Below the pieces are notes generated by a model. That model was given only the letters and a program-made list of their open reading frames with translations. It was not told the DNA's origin and searched no databases. Both the position numbers and the translations under genes were made by a program. 64,000 bases of DNA from Sphingobacteruim zhuxiongii (lineage in GTDB: Bacteria > Bacteroidota > Bacteroidia > Sphingobacteriales > Sphingobacteriaceae), in NCBI RefSeq assembly GCF_009557615.1, contig NZ_CP045652.1:3038001-3102000 (forward strand). The letters run 5' to 3'. Positions 1 to 8,827 of the stretch are shown piece after piece (position 1 is the first letter of the stretch; each line of letters opens with the position of its first letter).

Positions 1-14
1 AAAATTTAAATGTT

Positions 15-422
15 ATGCCACTTATTTCACAACACAAGGAAGTACAACTCCATCTCTCCAACATGTATGATTCTCTACAAGATAGTGTAGAGAAAATGAA
101 ACAAGAGCTAAAAACACGTCGTTCACAATATGAACTAGCATGTCATAAGCATATCGAGTCGGGCTTCCAATTTGAACATCTTTGGTTGAATGCTGATCGC
201 AGTTATCAAAGCAAATTTCAAGAATTTGAAACACATTGTGTTCTTTTGGACATTCTTGGAGATTACCGCGATGAAGAAGGGAACTTCATCCATATTTCTG
301 AAATCATCTTAACGTTAGAGACCCTTCTGCGCTCCTTTGAGCAGCAAGAAGCATATGAAGTATGTGTCATTATAAAAAAATGGCAAGAACACATTCTTCT
401 AAAGCAACAAACAATTATTTAA
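15..422 (+). CDS. Hypothetical protein, helical, possibly 5'-truncated by the window
   Basis: I do not recognise this 135-residue protein. It has no signal peptide, membrane segment or catalytic motif that I can see. Residues about 8-45 (rich in Glu, Lys and Gln) and the last 40 residues look strongly alpha-helical, so it may be a small helical-bundle or coiled-coil protein. The reading frame stays open upstream to the window edge, so the true start may lie outside; the ATG at 15 is only the first in-frame one. The gene converges on the glycerophosphodiesterase gene at 2162-3007, and an IS110-family element has inserted between them about 115 bases after this stop codon. Confidence 0.5.
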   Translation: MPLISQHKEVQLHLSNMYDSLQDSVEKMKQELKTRRSQYELACHKHIESGFQFEHLWLNADRSYQSKFQEFETHCVLLDILGDYRDEEGNFIHISEIILTLETLLRSFEQQEAYEVCVIIKKWQEHILLKQQTII

Positions 423-549
423 GCTTTTTCTAAACGCTACCTAATCCGATTCACTATTCATTTTCTGAGTGGCTAAGGCATTTTTATTATTTTTTGTAAT
501 GTGTGGTAGACCTAATTCGTCTATCGATTACCTGATAATAAAACGTTCA

Positions 550-566
550 TGATACATCGGGTATCA
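550..566 (+). repeat. Small hairpin in IS110 left end
   Basis: TGATAC and GTATCA form a perfect 6-bp inverted repeat around a 5-nt loop, 14 bases inside the left border. The same sequence occurs in copy 2 at about 56081-56097. Subterminal inverted repeats or hairpins are common at IS1111-type ends and may be recognised by the transposase. The function here is inferred. Confidence 0.5.
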
Positions 567-650
567 CCAACAGCCATGAAAGTCACGGGCTCATAGTCCC
601 AATAGGCATTTAGCCAAAACGGTATCTTAGTACCAATAAATATAAGACCT

Positions 651-1877
651 ATGGCTGTCAGCGGATTACCCTTTATTCTTGACCGTGGTTGTGGACTGGA
701 TGTCCACAAAGACACAGTAGTTGCTACCATTAAAGGTAGTGATTTTGATACAGAGACAAAAACCTTCTTAACTTTTACGGATGACTTGTACAATTTAGTG
801 GAATGGCTCCAGGCCCATTCCATTACACAGGTTGCCATGGAGAGCACTGGGGTTTACTGGCGACCGGTTTACGCGGTTCTGGAAGACTATTTTCACATCC
901 TACTGGTCAATGCCCGGCATATCAAAAATGTTCCGGGACAGAAGACCGACAAGAAGGATAGCGAATGGATCACTAAACTGCTTCTTTCCGGTTTACTGAA
1001 GGGGAGCTTCATCCCACCACAACATATCCGGGAGCTCAGGGAACTTTTCCGACATAGACGTAAGCTTATCGCTATGCGGACCGCAGAAAAGAACCGGTTA
1101 CAGAACATCCTTGAATCCGCCAACATCAAACTGAGGAGCGTAGTCAGCGACGTATTTGGGGTAAGCGCCATGGAAATGGTCCGGGCCATGGCCAAAGGTC
1201 AACTCGATCCTTTGCTATTGGCAAGCATGGCCAAGGGTTCGCTGGTCAAGAAACACGCAGAGCTACTTAAGGCGCTTACTGGCAAGATTACGGATCATCA
1301 CCGCTTCATGTTGAACCTAATACTGCAATCCATCGATCATATCAATCTACAAATAGCACAATCAGAGGCTCAGATGGAACAGTACGCAAGGATCATGCAC
1401 AAGGAGCTGGAACTACTGGAATCTATCCCTGGAGTATCTTCCAGGGTGGCACTGGGAATCGTTTCAGAAATCGGTACGGACATGGCTCAATTTGCAACAC
1501 ATCAGAACCTTTCTTCATGGGCTGGGGTTTGCCCAGGCAACAATGAGAGTGCAGGAAAGAAGTACTCCTCGAAAATAACACGTGGAAACAAGTATCTCAA
1601 GACGACGCTCGTGGAGGCAGCATGGGTGGCCTCTAGATCCAAGGCAAATCCATTACTTGCGGTCAAGCATCATCAAATCGCTGCACGAAGAGGTCAGAAG
1701 AAGGCTACAATAGCCATCGCACATAAGATCTTGATTGCAGCATACCATGTCCTGAGGGACAATGAAGCCTATCAATTGCATCCACAGGATAAGAAAATAC
1801 TTGAAAATAGACGACTTAAAAGAATTGACAGATTACAGAAACAATTGAGTACCCTTAAAGACACGTCTTACAAATAA
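651..1877 (+). CDS. IS110-family transposase (DEDD recombinase), copy 1
   Basis: This 408-residue transposase catalyses movement of the surrounding element. The N-terminal RuvC-like DEDD domain shows D17 (in GLDVHKD), E64 (AMESTGVYW), and D100 and D103 (GQKTDKKDS), the four metal-ligand acids of the family. A helical linker spans about 115-250. The C-terminal Transposase_20 region begins at LLESIPGVS (about 255), and S300 in the NNESAGKK motif is the expected nucleophilic serine. The ATG at 651 puts the first catalytic Asp at residue 17, as in homologues. The length is normal and nothing is broken, so the gene is probably functional. It differs from the second copy at residue 404 (Asp here, Asn there). 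It runs convergently with the glycerophosphodiesterase gene. Confidence 0.96.
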   Translation: MAVSGLPFILDRGCGLDVHKDTVVATIKGSDFDTETKTFLTFTDDLYNLVEWLQAHSITQVAMESTGVYWRPVYAVLEDYFHILLVNARHIKNVPGQKTDKKDSEWITKLLLSGLLKGSFIPPQHIRELRELFRHRRKLIAMRTAEKNRLQNILESANIKLRSVVSDVFGVSAMEMVRAMAKGQLDPLLLASMAKGSLVKKHAELLKALTGKITDHHRFMLNLILQSIDHINLQIAQSEAQMEQYARIMHKELELLESIPGVSSRVALGIVSEIGTDMAQFATHQNLSSWAGVCPGNNESAGKKYSSKITRGNKYLKTTLVEAAWVASRSKANPLLAVKHHQIAARRGQKKATIAIAHKILIAAYHVLRDNEAYQLHPQDKKILENRRLKRIDRLQKQLSTLKDTSYK

Positions 1878-2138
1878 AAGATCGACCTTTTTTTGGTGGT
1901 TAGACTCCCCGGAAATAAAACTGATATCAGACGTTAAGAACCAACAGTTGATGCCTTTAGAGCTCGTAGAAAAAATTATACTCTTGTTTTTATTAATCAA
2001 GTCATTTCATCATAAATAATCATACACAAGAAACAGAAACAAAATTATCCGGACAAAAAGAATAGACCCTTGAATAATCACTGGTCTAACATTGTATTGG
2101 ATTACTAAAAAAAACAATAATAACTTTCAGAAAAAAAA
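1878..2138 (+). ncRNA. Candidate bridge/seekRNA region in the IS110 right end
   Basis: A 261-nt non-coding stretch lies between the transposase stop codon and the right border and is conserved to one base in the second copy. IS110-family elements encode a guide RNA in a non-coding end; in IS1111-type members it lies downstream of the transposase, which fits the long right and short left ends here. I did not derive a secondary structure or identify guide loops, so the RNA itself is an inference from element architecture. Confidence 0.35.
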
Positions 2139-2156
2139 GCCGGCTCAGTGGCCGGC
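2131..2156 (-). terminator. Intrinsic terminator of the glycerophosphodiesterase gene
   Basis: On the minus strand GCCGGC, a short inner stem and GCCGGC form a GC-rich hairpin followed by eight Ts, a few bases after the stop codon of the gene at 2162-3007. The IS110 element starts exactly behind the T-tract. Confidence 0.85.
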
Positions 2157-2161
2157 GCATT

Positions 2162-3007
2162 TTATTTAAGTTTAACCCAACTTGCGTTGTTTTTCACCCA
2201 GGTGGAGACTTCAATAGGCACATCTGTACACAGATAATCGGAACCCAGTGATAATCCTAAAAGGAAATCATCAACGGAACGTCCAGGCCATAAACTAACA
2301 GTCATCCCTTGTTTCTTGGCATCTTTAACCATTGCACGCGTTGTTTGTGTAATGTTAGCCGCTATTCGTTTAATTCCTAATGCTTTTGTTTCATCAATTA
2401 ATGCTTGCGTCAAAGCTTCGCCTTTGATAAACATTAAATCCGCACTTGGATATTTCTGCTTCAAATACTGTAGTGGTCTTTTATCAAATGAGGTAAGTAA
2501 ATAATCCGAATTTTGAGGTCTATTTGAATACACTTTATTGTACAACATATCGCAGTATTTATGTAACGTTGCCTCATCATACATCGGTTTATTCGTCTTC
2601 ATTTCAAACTCAATATAAACTCCAGGTTTGTCTTTAAAGTAATTTACAATCTCATCGAGGGTAGGAATCTCATTCCCCTTTAAGGTTTTTAATTTCTTAA
2701 TCTCCGCAAGCGTCATTTCTTCAATCACTCCTTCCTTACCGACAATTCTTTTGAGATTATCATCATGAAAGATTACCAACTGCCCATCTTTCGTAATTCT
2801 GACATCCGTTTCATAACCACGCATCCCTTGCTCATAAGTAGTCTTGAAGGCCGACAAAGTATTCTCGTCATACTCGTGTGCTCCTGCACGGTGAGCAAAT
2901 ATCTTCACTTCATTAAGCTGTGCGAATGACGAAGAAATCGATGAAATGCCTAGCGACACTCCCAATAGCGTGTACTGAAATAACTTTTTGGTATTTAACA
3001 TTTTCAT
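2162..3007 (-). CDS. Secreted glycerophosphodiester phosphodiesterase family protein
   Basis: A 281-residue enzyme predicted to hydrolyse glycerophosphodiesters (deacylated phospholipid head groups) to glycerol-3-phosphate and an alcohol. A signal peptide covers about residues 1-29, ending SSFAQ, so it should act in the periplasm. The TIM-barrel GDPD signature is visible: H39-R40 followed by ENT (48-50), the metal-binding pair E66 and D68, and the catalytic H81 in FHDDN. Length and motif spacing match the UgpQ/GlpQ-like family. A second ATG two codons in is an equally good start. It appears to be transcribed alone, with its own terminator just downstream, which the IS110 element borders. Confidence 0.9.
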   Translation of the reverse strand: MKMLNTKKLFQYTLLGVSLGISSISSSFAQLNEVKIFAHRAGAHEYDENTLSAFKTTYEQGMRGYETDVRITKDGQLVIFHDDNLKRIVGKEGVIEEMTLAEIKKLKTLKGNEIPTLDEIVNYFKDKPGVYIEFEMKTNKPMYDEATLHKYCDMLYNKVYSNRPQNSDYLLTSFDKRPLQYLKQKYPSADLMFIKGEALTQALIDETKALGIKRIAANITQTTRAMVKDAKKQGMTVSLWPGRSVDDFLLGLSLGSDYLCTDVPIEVSTWVKNNASWVKLK

Positions 3008-3101
3008 TGTTTATTATGTTTAGGTTGAAACATAAAAATACATGAAAATTTTAGAAGAGTAAGGTAAATTCTTTGTTAAGAAATTGGAATCATAAAATTA
3101 T

Positions 3102-4349
3102 CTAAATGCTCGTAGTCATTATTTGTATAAATTCACTTTCATTGCAACGCACTATCTGATTATAAAATACAGTTTTATAATTGCGGTCGAAATGTGGTGC
3201 GCCGACTATTGGTAATGCATCCATCAAATTATCCGTTAGTTGCTGCAAATTCCCGCTTGCAAATTGAAAGCTATAAACCTGATTGTTTGCGACGAAGCAG
3301 ACAAACTCGCCGTTCGAATCTAAATTGATTGGGGATGAAATAGAGAATGTGAACTCAGAAAGATATTTCATTTCCCCCGTTTCAACAGAAATACGGACAA
3401 GCTGGTTTTTGTAATACAGATCTTTTGCAAGAGCATAAACATATTGACCGTCGGGACTCGCTCTTAACCAATGTCGAAGATCCGAAAGCCCATGTTCAGT
3501 ATAAGTGAGTCTCTTTTGTATAGTTCCTTGTGGAACCTTTGGCCGTTCCCCAATTTCCCCAACAGCCAGACTATCTTTTAGAATACTTTCACAATCAATA
3601 TCAACTAAGAAGACCTCGGTGACCAAGTCTCCATTTTCATTGAACGTATTCCCTTGAAAAGCGATACTAAATGTGTTTTTTGATCCAGTAGGATTAGTCA
3701 CCCAACATTCATCAAAAGCTCGATTTATATCATCGGTTCCCCATCTTGGCTTATCAACGACATCCGATACGATCGCTGCATAAAAAGAACCCTGAACATT
3801 AACGGGTTCTTCATTCACTTTTTCGGGTGAATCGATCGGCAACATAACGCCTACAGTTCGAAGCTGAGAATCGATCAGCTCATCATTGTATGTAAAACTT
3901 AACAAACGACCATCCGGACTCCACATATGTGAGTGCGTACCTCCGCGTAAACTGCCCGGAACATAGGGTGCTACAATATCACGACTATCCACATAAGACG
4001 CTTCATTATTCCTATCCATATCTACCATCACCGCGGTCCTTCGAGTGATATCATAAGGTTTCTCTTTATCGGCATCACACAAACCGTGAATAAAAACCAC
4101 TTGATTTGTATAAGGATTAAAAGATGCTGCACCAACTCCCGGGCCGTATTCCGATTGATTTGAAGTTTGATAGATGGGATACTCCTTTCCATCAAGTAAA
4201 TTCATTACCGCAATTGTTCCAGTTTTCGCAATATGGGTTTCATCATTCCGATAATCAAAAAGAATCCACTGACCATCCTTAGATAACACACCATTATGAT
4301 GGAGTGTATGCCCATGTTCTCCTTGTGTAAGCTGCTTTTGTTTCGACAT
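3102..4349 (-). CDS. WD40/TolB-like beta-propeller protein (YidR/DUF3748-like)
   Basis: A 415-residue protein without a signal peptide or membrane segment, so probably cytoplasmic. It carries repeated PD40-type blade motifs such as SPDGRLLSFTY (about 160), ASPDGQYVYAL (about 305) and a Q-L-T-D-N strand near the C terminus, indicating a TolB-like beta-propeller. The opening QLTQGEHGHTLHHNGV and the overall pattern resemble the DUF3748/YidR family, whose role is not established. It lies about 95 bases upstream of the glycerophosphodiesterase gene on the same strand, so co-transcription is possible. The fold is fairly certain; the function is unknown. Confidence 0.7.
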   Translation of the reverse strand: MSKQKQLTQGEHGHTLHHNGVLSKDGQWILFDYRNDETHIAKTGTIAVMNLLDGKEYPIYQTSNQSEYGPGVGAASFNPYTNQVVFIHGLCDADKEKPYDITRRTAVMVDMDRNNEASYVDSRDIVAPYVPGSLRGGTHSHMWSPDGRLLSFTYNDELIDSQLRTVGVMLPIDSPEKVNEEPVNVQGSFYAAIVSDVVDKPRWGTDDINRAFDECWVTNPTGSKNTFSIAFQGNTFNENGDLVTEVFLVDIDCESILKDSLAVGEIGERPKVPQGTIQKRLTYTEHGLSDLRHWLRASPDGQYVYALAKDLYYKNQLVRISVETGEMKYLSEFTFSISSPINLDSNGEFVCFVANNQVYSFQFASGNLQQLTDNLMDALPIVGAPHFDRNYKTVFYNQIVRCNESEFIQIMTTSI

Positions 4350-4648
4350 AAATGAATGATAAATTAACCTCCTAAATGATGTAATAATTGAATGGGATTC
4401 TTAATCATATTTGAGGACACTCGCATATATTGAAGTGTACCACATGTAATATCAAATATGAATTAGTGCCACATGCCTGAAATCTTTCATCACATAATGT
4501 TTAGAAATCTTCCTTTAAACCATAGTCAAAAGTACTATTTGTCTAGTTCTATTTAATATCAAATTGATAAATAGTGAATCACGTGTCGATGTGATGATTA
4601 ACTGTATTCATTCGGATTACTAATTGTTGAAAAGGCCCCTATTTAAAC
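4350..4648. other. AT-rich intergenic region without a recognisable gene
   Basis: About 300 bases between the start of the propeller gene and the terminator of dsbD. It should contain the promoter of the minus-strand propeller gene, but I see no convincing -7/-33 pair, RNA structure or ORF. Confidence 0.4.
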
Positions 4649-4682
4649 AAAAAAGCCCATGATCAGCATACGCTTCACATGG
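4649..4682 (-). terminator. Probable terminator of dsbD
   Basis: On the minus strand CCATG pairs with CATGG around an inner AGC/GCT stem, followed by GC and a run of six Ts. It lies about 25 bases beyond the dsbD stop codon. Confidence 0.6.
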
Positions 4683-4707
4683 ACTCTGAATGATCTATTA
4701 GGGATCT

Positions 4708-6393
4708 TTATTTCGCTTTATAAGCGTCTATAGCGCTCTGCAAATAGGCTGCATAGCTCTCAATATCATAATTTGCGCCACTTGCCGGAACCAATAGTTG
4801 CTCATCAGCACCTACGATTGCATACAAGGGTTGGGAATTGCTCTGAAAGCGAGTGATCTGAAAGTCCGTATTTTTCTTACCAACCGTATTGATCTTCTTG
4901 CCTGTTTCTTTGGAAACATATTGCTCCGCTTCAGGTAATTTCAAATCGTGCTCATCAACATATAATTCGACTAAAATAAAGTTTTCATTGATTAGACCCT
5001 TCACTTTTGGATCCGACCATACCGAGGCTTCCATCTTGCGACAGTTTACACAAGTCCAGCCGGTAAAGTCAATCATCAAAGGCTTATTCTGTGCCTTTGC
5101 TGCTGCCAATGCCTCATCATAATCATAGTAAGGATCGAATCCTTTAATTGTTGCACGACTGTGGAAATGGCTATAATGCTTTCTGCTAGCCGCATCCGTT
5201 GCCGTTGCGCTTTGACCACTAGCGCTAGAGATATCAAAATCCTGTGTTCCAATTGGAGGAAGGAAGGCTGCAATCGATTTTAATGGAGCGCCCCACATGC
5301 CTGGTATCATATAAACCACAAAGGAGAATATTACAATCGTTAATACTAAGCGAGGAACCGATAGAAAAGCTAAGTCACTATCGTGAGAGAACTTGATTTT
5401 CCCCAATAGGTAAAGTCCCATTAATCCAAAGATTACGATCCATAGGGCTAGGAATATTTCCCGATCCAATAACTGCCAGTTGTAAGCTAAATCCACGTTG
5501 GAAAGGAATTTCATCGCTAAAGCTAGCTCTAAGAAACCTAAAACCACTTTCACACTGTTTAACCATCCGCCTGATTTAGGTAATGATTTTAATAATGAAG
5601 GGAACATCGCAAATAATACAAATGGAATGGCTAAAGCTAAAGAGAAGCCAAACATACCCACAGCAGGTCCTAAACGCTCGCCTTTGGTTGCCGCTTCTAC
5701 AAGCAGGGTCCCGATTATCGGACCTGTACAAGAGAAAGAAACAACCGCTAAACTAGCCGACATAAAGAACAAACCGACCAACCCGCTTTTATCGGAATTG
5801 GAGTCAATCTTGTTGACAAATGAACTTGGTAAGGTAATCTCGAATGCTCCGAAAAAAGAAGCCGCAAAGACAACCAGTAAAAGGAAGAATAGGAAGTTGA
5901 AAATTCCGTTGGTGGAGAGTGCATTTAAGGCCTCTGGACCGAACGCAATGGTAATCAACATACCTAATGCTACATAAATAACAATGATAAACAGCCCGTA
6001 TAAAAAGGCTTGAGAAATGGCTTTACTTCTGGAGTCTGATTTCTTGGTAAAGAAAGAGACTGTCAAAGGCACCATTGGGAAGATACAAGGCATTAGAAAT
6101 GCTGCAAAACCGCCGATAAGGCCAGCGATAAAGATTCCCCAAAGAGATTTTGATTCCTGCGGTGCCGCAACAGCACTTGCAGAAGCTTTTGCTGTCGTGT
6201 CTTGACTCACAGAGTCTTGTCCGTCAGAGAAAACAACATCTTCGGTCACTGCCGTATCCAATAGCTGCGTATCAGCGCCAGTGGTAAACTCAACGTCGTC
6301 TAGGTTGATCAGACTGTCCGCTTCTTGCGCCTGCACTGACCCCGCGAAAAACAACGCGAAAACTAAAATAATATGAAAAATATACTTCATCAT
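4708..6393 (-). CDS. dsbD: DsbD-type thiol:disulfide interchange protein
   Basis: A 561-residue inner-membrane reductase that passes electrons from cytoplasmic thioredoxin to periplasmic thiols. A signal peptide (residues 1-22, ending SVQAQ) is followed by an acidic, low-complexity linker to about 80, then the DsbD beta (CcdA-like) membrane domain of about eight helices. Its two redox cysteines are C103 (MPCIFPMVPL) and C222 (FSCTGPIIG). The C-terminal periplasmic thioredoxin domain (about 420-561) has CVNC at 448-451. The immunoglobulin-like N-terminal alpha domain of E. coli DsbD is absent, as in many Bacteroidota forms. The two TlpA-like proteins encoded nearby (8228-9592) are plausible electron acceptors; this is inferred from proximity. 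Confidence 0.93.
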   Translation of the reverse strand: MMKYIFHIILVFALFFAGSVQAQEADSLINLDDVEFTTGADTQLLDTAVTEDVVFSDGQDSVSQDTTAKASASAVAAPQESKSLWGIFIAGLIGGFAAFLMPCIFPMVPLTVSFFTKKSDSRSKAISQAFLYGLFIIVIYVALGMLITIAFGPEALNALSTNGIFNFLFFLLLVVFAASFFGAFEITLPSSFVNKIDSNSDKSGLVGLFFMSASLAVVSFSCTGPIIGTLLVEAATKGERLGPAVGMFGFSLALAIPFVLFAMFPSLLKSLPKSGGWLNSVKVVLGFLELALAMKFLSNVDLAYNWQLLDREIFLALWIVIFGLMGLYLLGKIKFSHDSDLAFLSVPRLVLTIVIFSFVVYMIPGMWGAPLKSIAAFLPPIGTQDFDISSASGQSATATDAASRKHYSHFHSRATIKGFDPYYDYDEALAAAKAQNKPLMIDFTGWTCVNCRKMEASVWSDPKVKGLINENFILVELYVDEHDLKLPEAEQYVSKETGKKINTVGKKNTDFQITRFQSNSQPLYAIVGADEQLLVPASGANYDIESYAAYLQSAIDAYKAK

Positions 6394-6502
6394 TCCTTAT
6401 TCCGTGAATAGTTGATTTAAACAATTAAGTTAACCGAGCTGGAACCCGGCTAACTTCTACTAGAAAACTTAACAGCCAACAACAGCTGCATGAAACAAAA
6501 GA

Positions 6503-7579
6503 CTATTTATTGAAACCGATTAATGGGTTCTCCAATCTTGCAATAGGATGAAATCCTGTAAACTCAAGATCTGTAGAAATATACCCCTCTTTAACTGGTT
6601 GCTCCTTAACTAAATCTGTAGTTAAGTATTTTTTATTATCGTCGCATAGTAATGTCACCACTACAGCGTCATCACCCAATTCTTGCTTTAATTTGATTGC
6701 GCCAATCACATTCGCACCTGAGGAAATACCAACCGCTAATCCTAACTGCTGCGCTAACTTCTGTGCCATAATGATAGAATCACCATCCGAGGCACAAACT
6801 ACAGGATCCAATTCTTCTAACTTCACAATAGCTGGAATAAACTCGTCAGAAATACCTTGAATACGATGTGCACCTACTTTATATCCAGTCGTTAACGTTG
6901 GACTTTCTTGAGGCTCTAAAGGATGGATTTTAACCAATGGATTATAGTTCTTCAACTGCTTTCCAACGCCCATAACCGTACCACCCGTTCCGACGCCAGC
7001 AACAAATGCGTCTGCAACCAATCCCTGTGATTCTAATTGCAAAGCAATTTCTTTCCCAGTGGTCAATTCATGCGCTTCCGCATTGAAAAGGTTCTCGAAC
7101 TGCCTAGGTAAAAACACACCACCTTTAGCAGCTAATTCCTCACTTAGTTGAATACTTCCTAAGAAACCACCCTCTTCTTTGCTGACTAATTGAATATCAG
7201 CACCCATAGATTTAATAATATCGATGCGTTCTTTACTCAACCAATTCGGCATAATAATTTTTACAGCATGACCTAAGGCTTTTCCAATAGCTGAAAACGC
7301 TATACCTGTATTTCCACTCGTCGCTTCAACAATCATATCCGTTGGGCGAATTTGGCAGTTAGCATAAGCTTTATATAAAATATACAAGGCCATACGGTCT
7401 TTGATACTTCCTGTTAAATTGTAATTCTCACACTTCACGTAGATCTTCCCAGGTTTCCCCTTATAAGTATATTGAAGTTCTAACATCGGTGTATTTCCAA
7501 CTAAACACCATAGATGTCTAAATCGGCTATCCAACTCAGGAGATAAACACTTACTAACTGTTGATTCCTCGATCATCAT
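6503..7579 (-). CDS. PLP-dependent cysteine synthase family protein
   Basis: A 358-residue fold-type II PLP enzyme of the O-acetylserine sulfhydrylase / cystathionine beta-synthase group. K60 in TGSIKDRMA is the Schiff-base lysine; TSGNTG (87-92) binds the substrate carboxylate; GTGGT (about 197-201) holds the PLP phosphate; SSGAN near residue 286 completes the cofactor site. The protein is about 40 residues longer than typical CysK, with a C-terminal extension of roughly 40 residues after [11 protein letters not shown] and no CBS domain. The substrate cannot be settled between cysteine synthase and a related beta-replacing enzyme. An Lrp/AsnC regulator is transcribed divergently 181 bp away and probably controls it. 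The second Met is an alternative start. Confidence 0.85.
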   Translation of the reverse strand: MMIEESTVSKCLSPELDSRFRHLWCLVGNTPMLELQYTYKGKPGKIYVKCENYNLTGSIKDRMALYILYKAYANCQIRPTDMIVEATSGNTGIAFSAIGKALGHAVKIIMPNWLSKERIDIIKSMGADIQLVSKEEGGFLGSIQLSEELAAKGGVFLPRQFENLFNAEAHELTTGKEIALQLESQGLVADAFVAGVGTGGTVMGVGKQLKNYNPLVKIHPLEPQESPTLTTGYKVGAHRIQGISDEFIPAIVKLEELDPVVCASDGDSIIMAQKLAQQLGLAVGISSGANVIGAIKLKQELGDDAVVVTLLCDDNKKYLTTDLVKEQPVKEGYISTDLEFTGFHPIARLENPLIGFNK

Positions 7580-7647
7580 TAAAATTAATTGAATTAGGTA
7601 TTATTTGTCATTTATTAACTCTACAAAATTCAAATAAAACAAGATAT

Positions 7648-7668
7648 TATTCAACACCTTGATGAATA
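7648..7668. promoter_or_regulatory. Candidate Lrp/AsnC operator in divergent promoter region
   Basis: TATTCA and TGAATA form a perfect 6-bp inverted repeat separated by 9 bp, centred in the 181-bp region between the cysteine synthase-like gene and the Lrp-type regulator. Feast/famine regulators often bind such interrupted AT-rich palindromes. In so AT-rich a region a chance palindrome is possible. Confidence 0.3.
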
Positions 7669-7760
7669 TTCGGTAAATTTTATTGTTTCAGTGGTATTTT
7701 TCAAGTAATTTTTCAGAACTTTAAAGAATTGAATCGTTAACACTGAAAAAAATATCGACA

Positions 7761-8219
7761 ATGGATTTGGATCAAACTGACATCAAATTGCTAAAGCTGC
7801 TTCAAGCCGATGCGACCCTCAGCAATAAGGAACTATCCTTAAAGCTTCATAAATCTATTGCAGCTATACATGAACGCGTAAAAAAGCTTAAATCAGGGGG
7901 ATACATCAAAAAAACAGTAGCGATACTCGATCGACAAAAAGTCGGAATCGGTTTAATCTCCTTTTCACAAGTATTCCTTAAAGCCCATACATTCGAAGTG
8001 CTTGGCGAATTTGAACGTGAGGTTTCTAAATTTCCGGAAGTAATGGAATGCTATCAAATGGCAGGATCCTATGATTTTATGTTACGTATAGCAACTAAAG
8101 ACATGGAAGCCTACCATCAATTTTTAAGGCATAAATTAGCAGTTCTACCGCATGTTAATACCGTACAAACCTATTTCGTACTCTCCGAAACCAAAAGTGA
8201 GACCGCATACCACTTTTAA
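7761..8219 (+). CDS. Lrp/AsnC family transcriptional regulator
   Basis: A 152-residue feast/famine regulator. The N-terminal winged helix-turn-helix (about 1-60) begins MDLDQTDIKLLKLLQ and contains the helix-turn-helix around SNKELSLKLHKSIAAIHERVKKL. The C-terminal RAM/AsnC ligand-binding domain (about 70-145) shows the GSYDFMLRI strand typical of the effector-binding core. Length and domain order are standard. It is divergent from the PLP-dependent cysteine synthase-like gene, which suggests local control of sulfur amino-acid metabolism, with an amino acid as the likely effector. That target is inferred from position only. Confidence 0.92.
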   Translation: MDLDQTDIKLLKLLQADATLSNKELSLKLHKSIAAIHERVKKLKSGGYIKKTVAILDRQKVGIGLISFSQVFLKAHTFEVLGEFEREVSKFPEVMECYQMAGSYDFMLRIATKDMEAYHQFLRHKLAVLPHVNTVQTYFVLSETKSETAYHF

Positions 8220-8227
8220 AATGATTG

Positions 8228-8827
8228 CTAATCTTTCTTGATGAGGCTTTCTATTTGTTCCATAAAATTCGATGACGCATAATTAGCAAAGCCTTCATGC
8301 TTGAATCGAATACTTCCGTCTTTTGCAAATATTAAAGTCGTAGGTAAAGATCCTGTATAAATTTCATGTGACAAGGGACCATTCAATCGGTGTATTGGCA
8401 CGGTTAATCCTTCATTCTGCAAATAGTTTTTTCCTACCGCAACGTCATCATCTTGATTGATCATGATAAACTCAACTTGCGGATGATCCTTAAAACGCTC
8501 ATAAAGGGTTTGAATAGACGGAAATTCCGCCCGACAAGGCGGACACCAGGATGCCCAAAAATTGATGAAAACCACCTTCCCTCGCAGCCTCTCGGTTGAA
8601 AAAACATTCCCTTGTTCATCACTATAAGAGAAGTCATGGATTTGTTTTAAGTCTGAGGCTTGTTCTTCAATCTTCGCATTAAAGATACCGGTTTTCATGA
8701 TCTGCCGTAAAGCCCATGCTTTTGCGTCAGGAGATACTATCAATAAAACGATTACAAGCCCCAAAACAAGACTAAAGCCATGCTCCCGTAGGAAAGAAAT
8801 AAATTTGTTTGATTCAGGAGTACTCAT
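8228..8827 (-). CDS. Membrane-anchored TlpA/ResA-like thioredoxin
   Basis: A 199-residue thiol:disulfide oxidoreductase. An N-terminal membrane helix (about residues 17-33, uncleaved) places the catalytic domain in the periplasm. The thioredoxin-like domain (about 62-197) contains FWASWCPPCRAEFP with the redox cysteines C95 and C98, and the cis-proline loop SLPTT. The CPPC motif is typical of reducing TlpA/ResA proteins used in cytochrome c maturation and thiol repair. It is tail-to-tail with the Lrp-type gene, their stops only 8 bp apart. It lies downstream of a second TlpA-like gene on the same strand. Confidence 0.9.
   Translation of the reverse strand: MSTPESNKFISFLREHGFSLVLGLVIVLLIVSPDAKAWALRQIMKTGIFNAKIEEQASDLKQIHDFSYSDEQGNVFSTERLRGKVVFINFWASWCPPCRAEFPSIQTLYERFKDHPQVEFIMINQDDDVAVGKNYLQNEGLTVPIHRLNGPLSHEIYTGSLPTTLIFAKDGSIRFKHEGFANYASSNFMEQIESLIKKD

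Larger units (their letters stand above)
536..2138 (+). mobile_element. IS110-family insertion sequence, copy 1 (about 1603 bp)
   Basis: The borders were set by comparing this copy with the inverted copy at 54509-56111. Identity starts at TAATAAAACG (536) and ends in the A-tract at 2131-2138, and both copies measure about 1603 bp. By eye they differ at only three places: one silent and one missense change in the transposase gene, and one base in the right end. There is no long terminal inverted repeat and no evident target duplication, as usual for IS110-family elements. The non-coding right end (261 nt) is longer than the left end (115 nt), a layout typical of the IS1111 subgroup. The right end abuts the terminator of the gene at 2162-3007. 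Exact ends within the A-tract cannot be fixed. Confidence 0.88.

Noticed and set aside
521-1195. Minus-strand frames of 108 and 100 residues inside the IS110 element
   Set aside because: They are antisense to the transposase, show no family, and recur only because the element is duplicated (55452-56171).
5498-5977. 159-residue plus-strand frame within dsbD
   Set aside because: It is antisense to the conserved membrane domain of DsbD and has biased composition from reading hydrophobic codons in reverse.
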